Assembly (NCBI RefSeq): GCF_028009165.1 | Contig: NC_079243.1 | Location: 4,650,001 to 4,714,000, forward strand | Length of the DNA: 64,000 nt | DNA from: Akanthomyces muscarius | Lineage: Eukaryota > Ascomycota > Sordariomycetes > Hypocreales > Cordycipitaceae | Direction of reading: 5' to 3' | Shown here: positions 32,601 to 44,364 of the stretch, piece by piece | How the letters are laid out: each line of letters opens with the position of its first letter | Position numbering within the stretch: the stretch's first letter is position 1 | Translations under genes and position numbers: made by a program | The notes under the pieces: model-generated | The model's database searches: none | Seen by the model: the letters and a program-made list of their open reading frames with translations, nothing else | Told to the model about the DNA's origin: nothing

Positions 32601-33326
32601 TTGCCAGTCATTCAGCGAGCCCACAACAGTGACAATGATGATGGCGACGCAGATGGCGACGCCCTCAACCCAGTCAACAGGTGCTGGTGCGTCATCCGGA
32701 TGATCAACACCAAGCGTCTCGTAGAGACCAAGAGCCAGAGAAATGACCGCGGCGACGGTCAAGAGAATCAGGACCTTGTCGTTGTACGCATTCCACATGA
32801 GCTTCCATAGCGGAGTCGCTTTCTTTGCAGGCAGCACATTGCGCTTGTAGACGCGAATTCGGTCGCCAAATGCTTCCGACGTTGAAGAGGGCGATTTCTC
32901 AGAACCTGATGAAGCAGAGATTCCAGACTTTGTCTTGCCAACCGCTTCGTGGAACGAGACTGGGGACGCGATGCCCGTTTCTTCCAGACTCAGACCGGCC
33001 TTGACATCCGTGCGGAGGCCACGGGCGATACCATCCAGTCCTCCGAGAGCCTGGAAGGCAGAAAGTGACTTCGGGTTCAGAAGCTTGTTGAGCTGTCCTG
33101 GCGAAAAGGCAAATGGGTTGTCTGCCACCTCAAAGTCGGCCTCGCTGCCAGGGTCCGGACGAAGAGCAAGTTCCGGGTCTTCCAGCACACTCGACGCGCA
33201 GCTCAGCGTGCTGGGTGTAAGGAAGGGGTTTGAAATGGTGGACGAGGCGATAGTGTCTGCATTGCTGAGAGATCGGTTGCGGGGAGCCACCTCGAGGGTG
33301 TCGGGCGACAGGGTGCTGCTCGCCAT
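29693..33326 (-). CDS. PMC1-type vacuolar/plasma-membrane Ca2+-transporting P-type ATPase, 1,155 aa
   Basis: Exons 33326-32282, 32231-31801, 31743-30412 and 30352-29693; GT-AG introns of 50, 57 and 59 bp. A Ser/Thr-rich N-terminal region of about 110 residues precedes the cation-ATPase N-domain. TGES (about 309-312, dephosphorylation loop) and PEGLP (membrane helix 4) are present. CSDKTGTL has phosphorylated Asp at 487, and GDGTNDAPALK is near residue 800. The last exon holds the final membrane helices and a charged cytosolic tail. Length and motifs match P2B Ca2+ pumps (yeast Pmc1, Neurospora NCA-2/NCA-3) and not P2A or Na+ types. It exports cytosolic Ca2+ to the vacuole or outside. The Yvc1-type channel at 44365 would run the opposite flux. 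Confidence 0.95.
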
Positions 33327-36298
33327 GGCGACGGTTAGAGGGGCAGCTTGGTGTGGGTTTATGCCATAAAGAAGAAATTTCTGATGAATGAAATGATGAG
33401 TTTGTAATTAGAAAGAACGATTAGATGTATTGTAGTTATGGCAAGTTCTCTGATGAACCTGTCTGTAAAACATGCTGGCCCCCGGGCCAATATTAATGAC
33501 TGGCAAAAGGAGGCTGAGCACAACCGACTCGCGAGACACACGGGCGCGCGCCTGTCCAGCTGCCTGGCTAGAAGCGGTGCTGCTGCGGTGCAAGCTAGAG
33601 AAAGCTTGGCCTCTCAGAGGCAAAACCCTTGGCGGGCCAAACCCGAAACGGAAGGTCTGACAGTTGACGGGAGAAGGAAAAAGAAGGTTAATTTGCAAAT
33701 CTACGATGTCTGTCCGTTGGACACTTGTGCTCCATTTTGCTTTCTGCTAGTCTGATCTTGGCCCGCTGGCGGCGCTTCAGCTACGGCCCCCGCGGCAACT
33801 TGCCACTTTAGGCACGGGGATGGAGCAACGTGAGAGGAGAAATATTTTCGAGCATAGCCACGATGTAGACGGCAATTTTGATTACGTCAAAAAGAGGATG
33901 ATTGCTTGGCAACAAAAGTGGTGTTGTTGCTGATCTCTGTGTGTTTTCCGTGTATCACGGCGTGACAGTTTGGTGTTGCGGGACTTTGAGGTACAACAAC
34001 TGTGGAATCAACACAGCCTCCTGATACAGTAATCGGCATGAATTATTTGGACAAAATGATCTGCCTTTGCAAGGCCGATTACGAAATAATTTCAGGCAAT
34101 GTCTGGTTCCAGAAAAGCCTTTGGTGTTGTGACGGTTGTGGATGCTTAGCAGTGATAAGTGCATCTTAGTACAGAGAATACCCATTTTGTAGGGAGTAAC
34201 TCGTAACTAAGAGTCAAGGAAATATACGGCCGGCCATCAGGGAAATTATCTACATTCGTAGAAATGGGCATGAAACAACTTACAGTTTGGTTGTCTACCA
34301 CGCTTTGCTTTTGTATTTGTTCTGCAGCATAAACTTGTTCGCTGCATTTCGCCGGTATCTCCCTCCGAGGGAGATGGCATTTGTCCTGCATTCCCCCCCG
34401 CCCAGCTGCAGGCACGCCTTCACAGCGTGTTAGTCGCATGTCTCGCAGCGACATCTCGTTTCAAAACGCAACAATTTATGCCGGGAACACCACCCGAATG
34501 AGGAGAAACGAGGCAGTGCATGACCGGGAGGGACCCTTCTGAGGTCATCGACAGCTTAATCTTCGAGCGTTATTGCCTAGGCAGCTGATATTACCAGGCA
34601 AGCTGAGCGCTACACCATATACATGCAGCCTCGCCCGTGAGGCAATCTTAATCCAGCCTCACCATTGCACTACGATGATCCCCCCCCCTCGGGTGGCGCT
34701 TTCTCTCCCAAAATCTGGATTTAAGGTTGAGGAGCGTTGGGGCCCACAGCCTCATCTAGTTGTCAATGAGCTGGGCTGCAGTCTGACCAACCAGCAGGCT
34801 CATCATCCCGCTAGCGCTGTCGAGGGTGCCACCATCGTGGCGGAGCAGAGCAAAAGGACCAGCCGACAGACGGAAAAGGGCAAGCCACCACATGCTCTTT
34901 GAAACTGGGCAGAACCTCACCATCAGGATTGAGGCTGGGTGAGGACCTTTTCTTTCGCGCCGGCGTCTTGGCAGAGAAATCTTCCAAAGGCCAAGGCTGT
35001 CTAGAAGGCGGGCTTTATATGAGCGACTTGTTAAGAGTTGGCGGCCTCTCGCACCGGGCTCTCCAGCACCAGCATGGGCTGCCTCCCGGCACTCGAGACA
35101 GGATCTCTGCCAGCCTGGGAGCAGCCTCACGACAAATCCGCCGTTTCCTTTTCTCGTCAGTTTCCTTGTTTCCAGGCACTCATGTGCATGTCTATACTAG
35201 ACTGGTAGGGGCTGTTCACTCTGGCGGCAGCTATGAATACATGGCACACCTATCGAGAAACCATGACGGAGAGCAAAGGCGCCTCGTCTACTTTACTGAA
35301 GATGGAACAAAAATTAATTAGTACATTTACATGTGTGGTTAAATTATGCATACCAGTGCAAATCGCCTGTGAAAGAGGCGCATTACTCGGCTATCCCTAT
35401 CTTGTGAGGGCACGCAGCCGCTAGGGTAGGTTCGCTCGTGGGTTCGTTGGTGTTGTTACAGCTTCGTCTAATAGTAATAAAAAGGCGAGAATGACAAGGA
35501 CGCTCTGTCTCGTTGAATTTCTTCTCGGAGAACGTACAAGCTAAAACTTTCTGGTTTGATTATTAAGAATTTAGGATGGTCAGAGACTTGAACTGGGTGA
35601 AAAGTTGGGCGACGTTTGAGTGACCAGTTGATAAGCAGCAAACGAAGGAGAATTCAACAGAGGTATGAAAACTTGAGGTATAAGACTCAAGACGAAAAGC
35701 AACATGGCGATTTCTGTGACTGTAACTGGCTGCATAGCAGTCTCGTTGAGGTCTGCAAAGTTTCGAGCTGATGTCCCTACCTAAAACGGAGTGCAATGGT
35801 AAGCTGTGACTGAGGATTGAGGATCAGTCAGTACGGACCTGTGACAGAGGCAAATACTGAAAGGGTTCCTATACAAATTTTCAAGCGTCAAGAAGTCCAT
35901 CGCTTTAGAGAAGAAAAAGAGGCACTAAGTGTGAGAATATCTCTTCTACATGCATTACACGTGGGTTAAACCGACGAGCAGTGGACAGTGACGCATACCC
36001 GCCAGCACCCATCAACACCTTAGCCGACAGAGAATTAAGCTTGAAAAACCCTATTGGGGATTTTTTAAGATTTTTGAAACACCCGCCTCAATACAAGTGG
36101 CAGCTAGTAGATATATCCTCATCCTAGGGTGCGACTCTCTACAACGGCCTCGCTACCCCTCTCGAGCACCAAGTGGAGCTTGTAGACAGCGTCACTCAGA
36201 AGGCGCCGTCCGATATCGCGGTGGCTATAAACAAACATTCGCGTCTTGTATATCGACAGCATCAATACGCAGACTCAAACGGCTGACTCGCCGCCAAG
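33327..36298. other. 3-kb gene-free divergent region
   Basis: 2,972 bp between the Ca2+-ATPase start (minus) and the FAH-family start (plus). Only short frames (up to 140 codons) without domains are seen; the region is of mixed composition with no repeat or RNA gene. A candidate TATA box for the FAH-family gene is at 36226. Confidence 0.5.
36226..36231 (+). promoter_or_regulatory. Candidate TATA box for the FAH-family gene
   Basis: TATAAA in a GGCTATAAACA context, 73 bp before the ATG at 36299. Confidence 0.45.
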
Positions 36299-37273
36299 AT
36301 GGAACATACTTTCGAGCGTCTGGTTCGATTCGAATCCGACGATGGCACTACCCTGTATGGAGACGTCACGGATGCCTCGGCCGTGTCCAATCTGGCTGGT
36401 GCGACGGTCAACGTTCTGGACGGCAATCTCGAAAATGGCTTTTCAAAGACCACGCGGACAGCTACTATAAAAAAGGTACGAATATGAAGTTTCGAACATA
36501 TCACATCGCGAGTCTAACCGCTGCCGCACAGGTTCTGTCTCCGCTGCCTGCTGTGCACTATTTCATCTGTATTGGCCTCAACTACAAAAAACATGCTGAA
36601 GAAGCAAACGTAAGTGCTGTTGAGCCGGATCCAAGATTTTGCTCCACAAGAAACATTCATGTCTAACTCGTCCCAGCTCGCCATTGCCGAGAATCCCGTC
36701 ATGTTCGCCAAGCCGCCGTCTGCTCTGGCAGGGCCCGACGAGGCGATCATGATCCATCCCATTGCCCAGTCGCAGCTGGACTACGAGGGCGAGCTCGGCG
36801 TCATCATCGGCCGCGATGCCAAAGACGTGTCCGAAGAGGACGCGCTGGACTACGTCTTCGGCTACTGCAACTCCAACGACGTGTCGGCGCGCAACTTTCA
36901 GATGCCGGCGAGCGTGTCGGGCGGCCAGTTTTCCTTTTGCAAGTCCTTTGACGGGTTTGCGCCTATAGGGCCCATCATCGCCTCTCCCAAGGTTGTGGCC
37001 GACCCCCAGGCGCTGGCGCTGGTGACCACGGTGAATGGCGAGCAGAGGCAGGCATCCACGACGGCGGACATGATCTGGTCCGTCAGACAGCTCATTGCGT
37101 TTGCGTCGCAGGGCACGACGCTGAAAAGGGGCACGTTGATCATGACGGGTACGCCCTCAGGTGTTGGACTGTTCATGGAGCCCAGGAAGTTTCTCAAGGA
37201 CCGCGACGTTGTTGAAATTAGTTTTGATGGGCTCGGCACGCTGCGCAATATCATGCAGTTCCAAAGAAATTAG
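36299..37273 (+). CDS. Fumarylacetoacetate hydrolase (FAH/FAHD1) family protein, 283 aa
   Basis: Exons 36299-36475, 36532-36609 and 36677-37273, GT-AG, all phase 0 (introns 56 and 67 bp). A small N-terminal domain (ERLVRFESDDGTTLYGDV) precedes IGLNYKKHAEEAN and VMFAKPPSALAGPDEAI. The core has LDYEGELGVIIGRDAKDV, where Glu122 and Glu124 are the metal ligands, then GYCNSNDVSARN with the third ligand Asp153, and GTLIMTGTPSGVG. This is the layout of acylpyruvase/oxaloacetate decarboxylase-like members. True fumarylacetoacetases are larger, so a FAHD1-like acylpyruvate hydrolase is the better guess. Some filamentous fungi have many such paralogues in secondary metabolism. Confidence 0.93.
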
Positions 37274-39050
37274 ATAGCAGCGTCGAATAGCGGCTCTTTA
37301 GGATTCATTGTATAAGGCGAATGACACCGCGTCCACGGCTCAACCGGGTCTCATAGCACTTCGTCGCTCTGCTCTGCCTCTATCTGCGCTGTGCATTTAC
37401 TAGAGTGCAGAACAATTCTTTTTAAAGTAACGGTACAACCACAAGCTCTAGGAGAGTACCAAAACACTATTTCAAGCAACTCTACGCTTCAGAAAGCTCA
37501 CATCTCGTGGAAACATGGCACTTCATGCGACCGCTTATCAGGTCTGGTACAGGCATAATAGGCCCTGCGTAAAGCTTGCACAATGCCAAAAGAAAAAAAA
37601 AAGAAAAATTTGGTGTCCTACCTCCCAGTCTCTGCGATCGACAAACACCATGCAGCTTAACAGGAGCTCCTATCTTTGCATAAATTGTCGACCATTTGAT
37701 TGGCGGAACCAAGTACGGCTGTCACGATCGTTCAGGGGCCGGGCCGGGGTGTGCGCAAGCGGGTGCGAGATGTCAATCCGATGGTCGCTCTCAGTCTCCT
37801 CTTCACATCGGCAGTTAGCATATATCCCGGGACCGATTGCTCTTTCGTGACTGGAATGGTGAATTGTTGGTTCAAAAACAGCCCCTCGCCTGTGGGATGG
37901 CCGTTGCGTCGTCGAGGCTCTAAACATGTTCCTTGTGGCAACAAGCTAGTCATCTAGTCTGCTCAAAACCAAAACTTTATTTCTTTAGTGCACGTTAGGG
38001 AAACAGCGGCAGTTAAACCCCTGTGCACATCCCTTGTCCTCTCTCGCGAAGTGGGGAGGGAGGGGAGGCAGGGCATGCAACTTGGAAGCCTGGTGAAGGG
38101 CAGCAGCTTCGCGCTATTCACGGAAACCAGACAAGACCCCCTGCGTCCACATGCAGCCTACAGGTGCCTGTCGGCAGGTCTGCTGCGTCACATTGCGCTG
38201 TAGGCTGCGGCATGGGCACTTGCAAATCCCCGAATTGCATATGCTAGTGACGAACGAACTAGCTGTCCATGGCCTGATCGCGAGACGCACGGTCGCGATT
38301 TACCTTTTCGTCTCTACCGTCGGGAATTTGTACCGCCGACTTCGATTTCAGAGAGCCATTACCTCGACAGGTTTGGGAATATGTAGTAGATGTGATGTAT
38401 AAATCGTGCTAGATCTATTATACTTTAACGAGTCTTCTGAGGCACGACGAGGCTTGGACACCGAGCAATATAGCCGACGAGCGACTCGGCGACGTGTTAA
38501 TAGGCTATATGGCCTCATCGTATTACTTCAAGTCAACACTGACTGCGCCAGTGAGATGTGACTAGAACAGCCCCAGACCTCGCTTCACCAGAAGGGCGCT
38601 TTGCCGAGAGGATGTGGTGGCGTTGACTTGCATCTTCAAGTCGCTAGCTGTTAGACCTACTCGAATTGGCTTGGTGTGCGTCGCAACTTGTCTATCGACT
38701 CTGAACCGCGTGCGATGGGGTCATCCAAGACGTCACCCTTGTGATTTCAATTTATCGGCTGGCTGATGTGCTCAATCGACGACCATACAGGTGCAAATCC
38801 AAGACATCTCGTCGGGGAACCTTTGCTTGACGGCCGGGGCCAAAGTCCGTGCGCACACGAAGCAACGGTCCCAGGGTCTGGACTCGCTGGTTCCCTACAT
38901 CTATGCGCATGTACCTAGCGCAGGTACCTACTCAGCGTGACGAGCGCTAGCAAGGGCTAATGACAGACGAATGAAGCCCGAGACTCTTGTTTCCAGATAT
39001 TGCCTTCGAAGGGTTGAATAGATATTGTCAGTTTGCAAGGAAACTGTCCG
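37274..39050. other. Convergent 3' region without genes
   Basis: 1,777 bp between the FAH-family stop and the Zn2Cys6 stop. Only shadow frames shorter than 115 codons. Contains an A-rich run (37588-37605) and nothing else recognisable. Confidence 0.45.
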
Positions 39051-40755
39051 TTACCACAGGAGGTAGAAGTCGTTCCAGCAATCTTCCCAGCCCGTCTTCT
39101 TTGTAAGCCAGAATGTTTGGAGTCGCTCAATCGTATGCGCCGCTATACCATACGCCAGCACATCGGAATCGATCCGAACTAGGATGTCGAGAATAAGGTT
39201 CCGGCTCGCATCTGGGCCATCGGCGACCGCGACGCCTGCGACGGCTGAAGGCCAGGTCATGACGGCTACACACTTTGGCGACTTCAGCGTCTTTTGCATA
39301 AGCATAATCATCTCGGCAGTGGTTGTAATCTTGTCAGGCCAATTGGGCGCGCTTGCGTCGGCATGTTCCAGCCCCAGTGCCAGTATGCCGTATAAGCTGA
39401 CCGCGAGCTGGAATATCTTGGCGACCAAAACCACTTCCGGGGTGTCTGGTATTTCGAAATCGGCCGTGTCCTTCCAGGTTTCAGGATCGAAAGAGTTGAT
39501 CCGCCCAAAGATGGCGTTGGCCTCCGGCAAAATAGCGCTAATCTTGCATGTCGAGGCTATAAGTCTAAGGCGGTTGATGGCCGCGATCTCGGCAAATATG
39601 GCTTTCGGGCAGGGGAAGGGCACGAAGCACGTCTCCCCAAAAAGGTTGACAAGTTCGGTGTCGTCAAATTCGTATATTTTACGCAATTGCTTGTCGACTC
39701 TGCACACGCTGTTGCCAACAATTGCGTTTCTGTCAAAGAATGCGCGAGTCAGCTCATCAGCATACATTTCAGTCTCGTCCAGGCACTTACACGGTCATGG
39801 ATCGGAGCATGTCGACAAAGACCGGGTTATCCTTTGGTATATTTTTCGGAATCCCAAACATGATCAGTAGTGCAAAGTACCCATCAAAGTGGGCGCGCCA
39901 GCCGTCCAAGCATAAGATGTGCTATCGAACAATTAGTTTCATTGTCGACCAAGTGCAGCTTGATGCGGGAGCAGATCAACATGCCTCGGCCTCCATCAGA
40001 TCGCATATTCTCTCAAATAGTCGCTTCTTCAGTAGATATTCTAGAAAATTACCCTCTACGTGCGTCAGATCGTAGTTGACTTGCCGCAAGTGCTTCTGAA
40101 TTAAGTTGTAAAACTTGTACCATAAGTCTCGAGTTCCATGTAGCGTGCTAGGGCTGAGCGCAGTACGTTGACAGCACGACACCCATACAATTCGATCTGC
40201 AATGACGCGCGCAAGAAACGAGTCTGAATTGACAGAGCCGGGATAGGCTGCCAGCGGTACACATTTTGCCGGCCGAAGAGCCATGACATCCATTTCGGTG
40301 CTATGTGGTATCGCATATAGACCGACTGTATACGTGCGAAACCGAAAAAGGGCCTGTTGTTAGTAGAGATGTCGTAAAAGGCGCGTGCGTTGCAACCTAC
40401 GATACTCGAACGCCTCTACAACGTCCCATCCTTCCGGTGGAATCTCCCAACCTCGGTGGTTCGTCGGCCGCACACTCTTGGGTGCAGTCTCTCGCAGACG
40501 CGGGATCACGACCGCCATCGTTTTGATTATCTCAGTCGCCTGCGCCGAGTCCTGATAGTACGGGCCGCCGCAGTACCGTCGCGTGGCCACGCAGTTGCCA
40601 CATATGGGCTTCGCCTCGTCGCATCGGACCTTGCGACGGCGGCAGGTCACGCAGCCTGTCTTGGCTCGCGGCGCCCATCGCTTGACTCGCTTGCTGTCCT
40701 CGACGGCACCGACGGGCGGCGTCCCGCCCGGGTTGCGGCTGTTCGATTTCGCCAT
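39051..40755 (-). CDS. Zn2Cys6 fungal transcription factor, about 501 aa
   Basis: Frame-consistent model: exons 40755-40401, 40325-39985, 39921-39791 and 39729-39051. C35-x2-C38-x6-C45-x6-C52-x2-C55-x6-C62 is a complete Gal4-type zinc cluster, with the basic RRRKVR between Cys 2 and 3 and a Lys/Arg-rich flank. The remainder is the helical fungal-specific regulatory region (HILCLDGWRAHFDGYFALLIMFGI and LKSPKCVAVMTWPSAVAG). Intron 1 is uncertain: I used donor GTAGGT and acceptor TACAG at 40326. Intron 2 needs a GC donor (GAG, then GCATGT) to keep frame. Target genes are unknown; the nearest neighbour is the FAH-family enzyme, 1.8 kb beyond its stop. Confidence 0.82.
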
Positions 40756-42369
40756 TTGGCACAGGGGAGGATTGCGCCGGCCGAGTGTAGTTTGAGTGGG
40801 CGGGGAAAATATGAGCCCAGCAGTGTGTGACGAAGAGTCACCAAAAAGTACACTATAGATTAGTTACACGTGCTTTTAGTTAGTGTGCAGTTCACCAACC
40901 AGAAACCCTTGTCCCGCAGTAGCTCGTTCATAGCCTGCCTAAAGACCCATAGGCTATAGCTTCTTAGTGGGCAAGGCTGCAACTCGATAGCCTGTCAAGT
41001 GTCAGCATGACAGAAAGCTAAAAAGCCTAGTCTGAACGAGGACGGCTCCTTTTTAGGTCCCGAAAATCGGACGGCGAGACATGATGGGTGAGCATGAAGT
41101 TTTGACGAAAAGGTTAGGGCGACAACTGTCGCAAGCCAGGAACATGGGCTCTTTTCGGTAACTTAGTGGCACTCGGCAACGGGCAACGGGGGACGGTTGA
41201 GACTGACCTAGCTTCCAGTAAAGTTATTCCATACTTGCGACTACTGGTACCTTGCTGTCCGTGCCAGCAAGCTAACTAGCACAGCAACAGGGGTCTTCCC
41301 AGCACCAACGTTATGGTGCCAGCTGCCATTAACGGGGAAGCCGTTCCTGGCCCCCATTCGAATCCTGCTCTACCCAGTTTATCTAGAACAATTCCTAGTG
41401 CCCTGGTCCCTGAACATTTTAGCGGTGGCTCGGGCCACCGCAAAACGACGACTCGCACGGTGGCTTATTACAGACTTTTTCCTAGACACACAGGTGCGCC
41501 CTCTTGTACAGCGACCTTGGCACGTCTTCAGCGACTGCAGTCGAGCTCGCTGCATTGAGTAAGTTTCGGAGATGTCTTTTAGCCAGATTACGGGAGCATT
41601 CCCGGGTTCCCGGGTCCCCACGGCGATCATGGGTAACAGTGGCTCCGCGGACGTGCCAAGGTCCTAGGTCCCGCTCAGTGCCAGAGAAGGAGAGTGCCGT
41701 GCTGCTTTCTTTTGCCTTTTGTCGAGGCCCCATTTCTCGTGCTGGTTGGGCTGGATTAGTGATTCACATAGATTGTTAGCTGCGAGTTAAGCATTTGTGT
41801 AGGGCCATCTTTTACGTCCGTAGAGCAGCCTAGTCTTGTGCCGCCTGCTCAACTGGTAGTGAGTCGGCGACAGTCTCGTTGCCTTGAGTAATGAAAAAAA
41901 AAGGCTATTTCTCCGGTGGCTTGACGCTGAGGCCAGGCTGAGGTTGCAGTCGCTTGCGCAGAAGCTGAGGCAGGGTCAACGTCGTCTGGTGACCCCTGTC
42001 GACTCTCCCTTGGCAGGCATGTCTCCTGGCGCATACCGGAGCAACCCTGCTCAAGGGGAAATGCAGCCACTGGCAGATGTAACTGCATACTCGTGTATCG
42101 TTTGTAATTCCATGATTACATCTGCTGGGATAGCGGGTCATGTAAATCAATTCCCAGCTGGTCAAACCCCATGCTCCAAAGTGATGCTGGTAAATGAAGC
42201 TGGGTATTTCTACCTTTGGACCACCCGCGTTTTATGTTGCTTGGACTATTAGATCAGATCATCTTTTTCGAGGCATTGAGGCTCATTTTACCCGCACACG
42301 TCTTGAAATACACTGGCTTTACCTTTCTGTTCCTGACTGTTAGCACGGGCTTCCCGCCTCACGACTGAC
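40756..42369. other. Divergent intergenic region
   Basis: 1,614 bp between the Zn2Cys6 start (minus) and the CFEM receptor start (plus). It contains a 122-codon frame at 41884-42252 with Cys/His spacing that I could not turn into a gene (see rejected), a GGGTTCCCGGG patch near 41603-41617 and an A9 run near 41892. Confidence 0.4.
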
Positions 42370-44034
42370 ATGATGGCTGGCGCCGTGGCCATCGCCAGTG
42401 CCCAAGGTTTTCCTGGGGTCGCTTCGGTGCCACCTATTTCGCCTTCTTCGATCTTGCTTGGTCGCGCAGAATATATGGAAAATGAATTGCCTCATTGCGC
42501 AGTAAGTAGATGCAGGCAGGCAAGTCGCATTACAAGTAGCTAACCAGAAAAGATGCCATGTCTGCAGCAACAATGTGCCACATTTGACCTCGCGTGCCTG
42601 TGCGAGTCGGTGACTAAGATGGCCATCGACTACTGCGTTTTGAACGCATGCGCAATACCAGAGGCTATATGTACGATCGCGATTATCTGTGGATGACAAC
42701 GTATCTAACCTCACCAACAGTTACCAGGAACCTAACCGAAGCGACATGCCAGACACCGATTCGCAACCACAGAGGCGAGCTCACAACCTTAACTATTGCT
42801 ATAACACCAATCACGGTGCTAGTTGCCACGTTGCGACTATCGTACAAGCACTTTTCTATTGGTCGAGCACATCTTTCTACGGAGGAATGGACATTGATAG
42901 CTGCGGCTGTCATCGGCATTGCCGGTGTTCCTCTCGAGAAACTAGGCATCACAAACCACGGGATAGGAACCGACGTCTGGGGTCTGGACCGATCCACCTT
43001 GGTTGCCTTTCAGCGATTCTTTTACGTCGAACAGATAATCTACGTTACGTTGATGCTCCTTTTGAAGTTGACCATGGCTTTCTTCTACCTCAACATTTTC
43101 TTCGGGCGCGGCATACGCGCCTTGCTCTGGGGACTCATCATTTTTCACGTCGCCAGCACCACAGCTTTCAGCATAGGCATCGTCTTTCAATGCCTGCCGA
43201 TCAGCTACCAATGGGATAAATTTAACCACATGCATGACGATACATTTTCAGGACACTGCATCAATACTAATGCAGCTGGTTGGGTAAACAGTGCATTTAG
43301 CGTTGCGTCAGACCTTTGCTTGCTGGCTATTCCTTTGAGTCAGCTGCACAAGATGAACCTGCACTGGAAGAAGAAGCTCGGAGCTTCATTGATGTTCGTG
43401 GCTGGTACCAGGTAGGCAGACTTTTCCAAGATGGAGCAAGCCTCTAGCATGCTTGCTTACAATTATTCTCCCTAGCTTCACCGTTATATCTTGCCTCCGT
43501 CTAGCGTCGGTTCGGAGCTATGCTTCAACATCGAATCCAACACGGGATCAGTGGGATATTATATGGTGGTCTACGGTTGAGATCAACGTCGGCTTTCTCT
43601 GCACTTGCTTACCGTCAATGCGACTCATTCTCATCCGTATGGCGCCACGAGTGTTTGGGTCCGAATTGGGCAATCCCCCGTACGTTGCGCACGGCAGGAA
43701 TCTTTACCTGCGACTAGGATCCTTTTTATGAAACGAGAACTGACTCAACTCTTTACATAGAATATCTTTAAATCGTGTCTCCTCCTTGGATACACGAGCC
43801 TCGCGGCTACTTGAGGATGAGGAAGCGACTCTGCCGAAACCCTGTCTCACTCCGGAGCGGAAGCCTTTACCAACGGCTCCAAAATATCCGGAGCCCTCTT
43901 TGTACAATTATTACAACTCATCCAATACGAGCGGATCGTTCTACGCAACCCAGAGTTCGGAGGGTTGGCATGATGCGGAGGGACCGTTGCGGGCGACGAG
44001 GAAGCCCGACAACGGGAGAAGCAAGGTGCCATGA
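42370..44034 (+). CDS. CFEM-domain PTH11-type seven-helix receptor, 472 aa
   Basis: Exons 42370-42501, 42553-42670, 42721-43411, 43476-43679 and 43761-44034; introns 51, 50, 64 and 81 bp, GT-AG, phases 0, 1, 2 and 2. The spliced N-terminus has a signal-like start (MMAGAVAIASAQG) and a CFEM domain with exactly eight Cys: HCA, PC, QQC, AC, LC, YC, NAC and ATC. The fold then continues RNLTEATCQTPIRNHRGEL into the first membrane helix (TIAITPITVLVATL). Rhodopsin-like helices follow: WTLIAAAVIG, VEQIIYVTLMLLLKLTMAFFYL, ALLWGLIIFHVASTTAFSIGIVF, WVNSAFSVASDLCLLAIPL and others. The cytosolic tail is Ser/Pro/Tyr-rich (residues 382 on). The family includes Pth11 of Magnaporthe, which senses surfaces and pathogenic signals; ligand and G-protein role here are unknown. 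Confidence 0.88.
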
Positions 44035-44364
44035 GCCTCGGCAGAACAACTTTAACAATTACGGCCGACATAAAAGCAGCGTTTTGCACAACGCCCGACT
44101 GGTCAAATTGCAACAGATACAGACGATAACAACAGCTTCGAGGAATACAGACGCCATGAATGGAAGTGTGCCATGGGGAGCGTAACTGAACAAATTGTAA
44201 TATATTTACATAATGATAATATGATAATGGTCATGAAACTACGCTTCAGAGCGCTGCTCTTCTCTCTACATGGCCAACAGTGTCCACAATGACATGCAGT
44301 CCGTCAGTTTTGACACTTTCCGTCAAGAGCCATTGAGTCAAATGTCGAGAACTCGTCACAACTC
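44035..44364. other. Convergent 3' spacer
   Basis: 330 bp between the CFEM receptor stop and the Yvc1-type stop. It holds an ATATTTACATAATGATAATATGATAATGG AT-rich stretch (44199-44230). No gene seen. Confidence 0.45.

Noticed and set aside
41884..42252. 122-codon plus-strand ORF with a C-x2-C and a downstream His (YSCIVCNSMITSAGIAGH)
   Set aside because: Resembles a short zinc-finger spacing but has no matching second Cys/His pair and no conserved context, so it is not supported as a gene.
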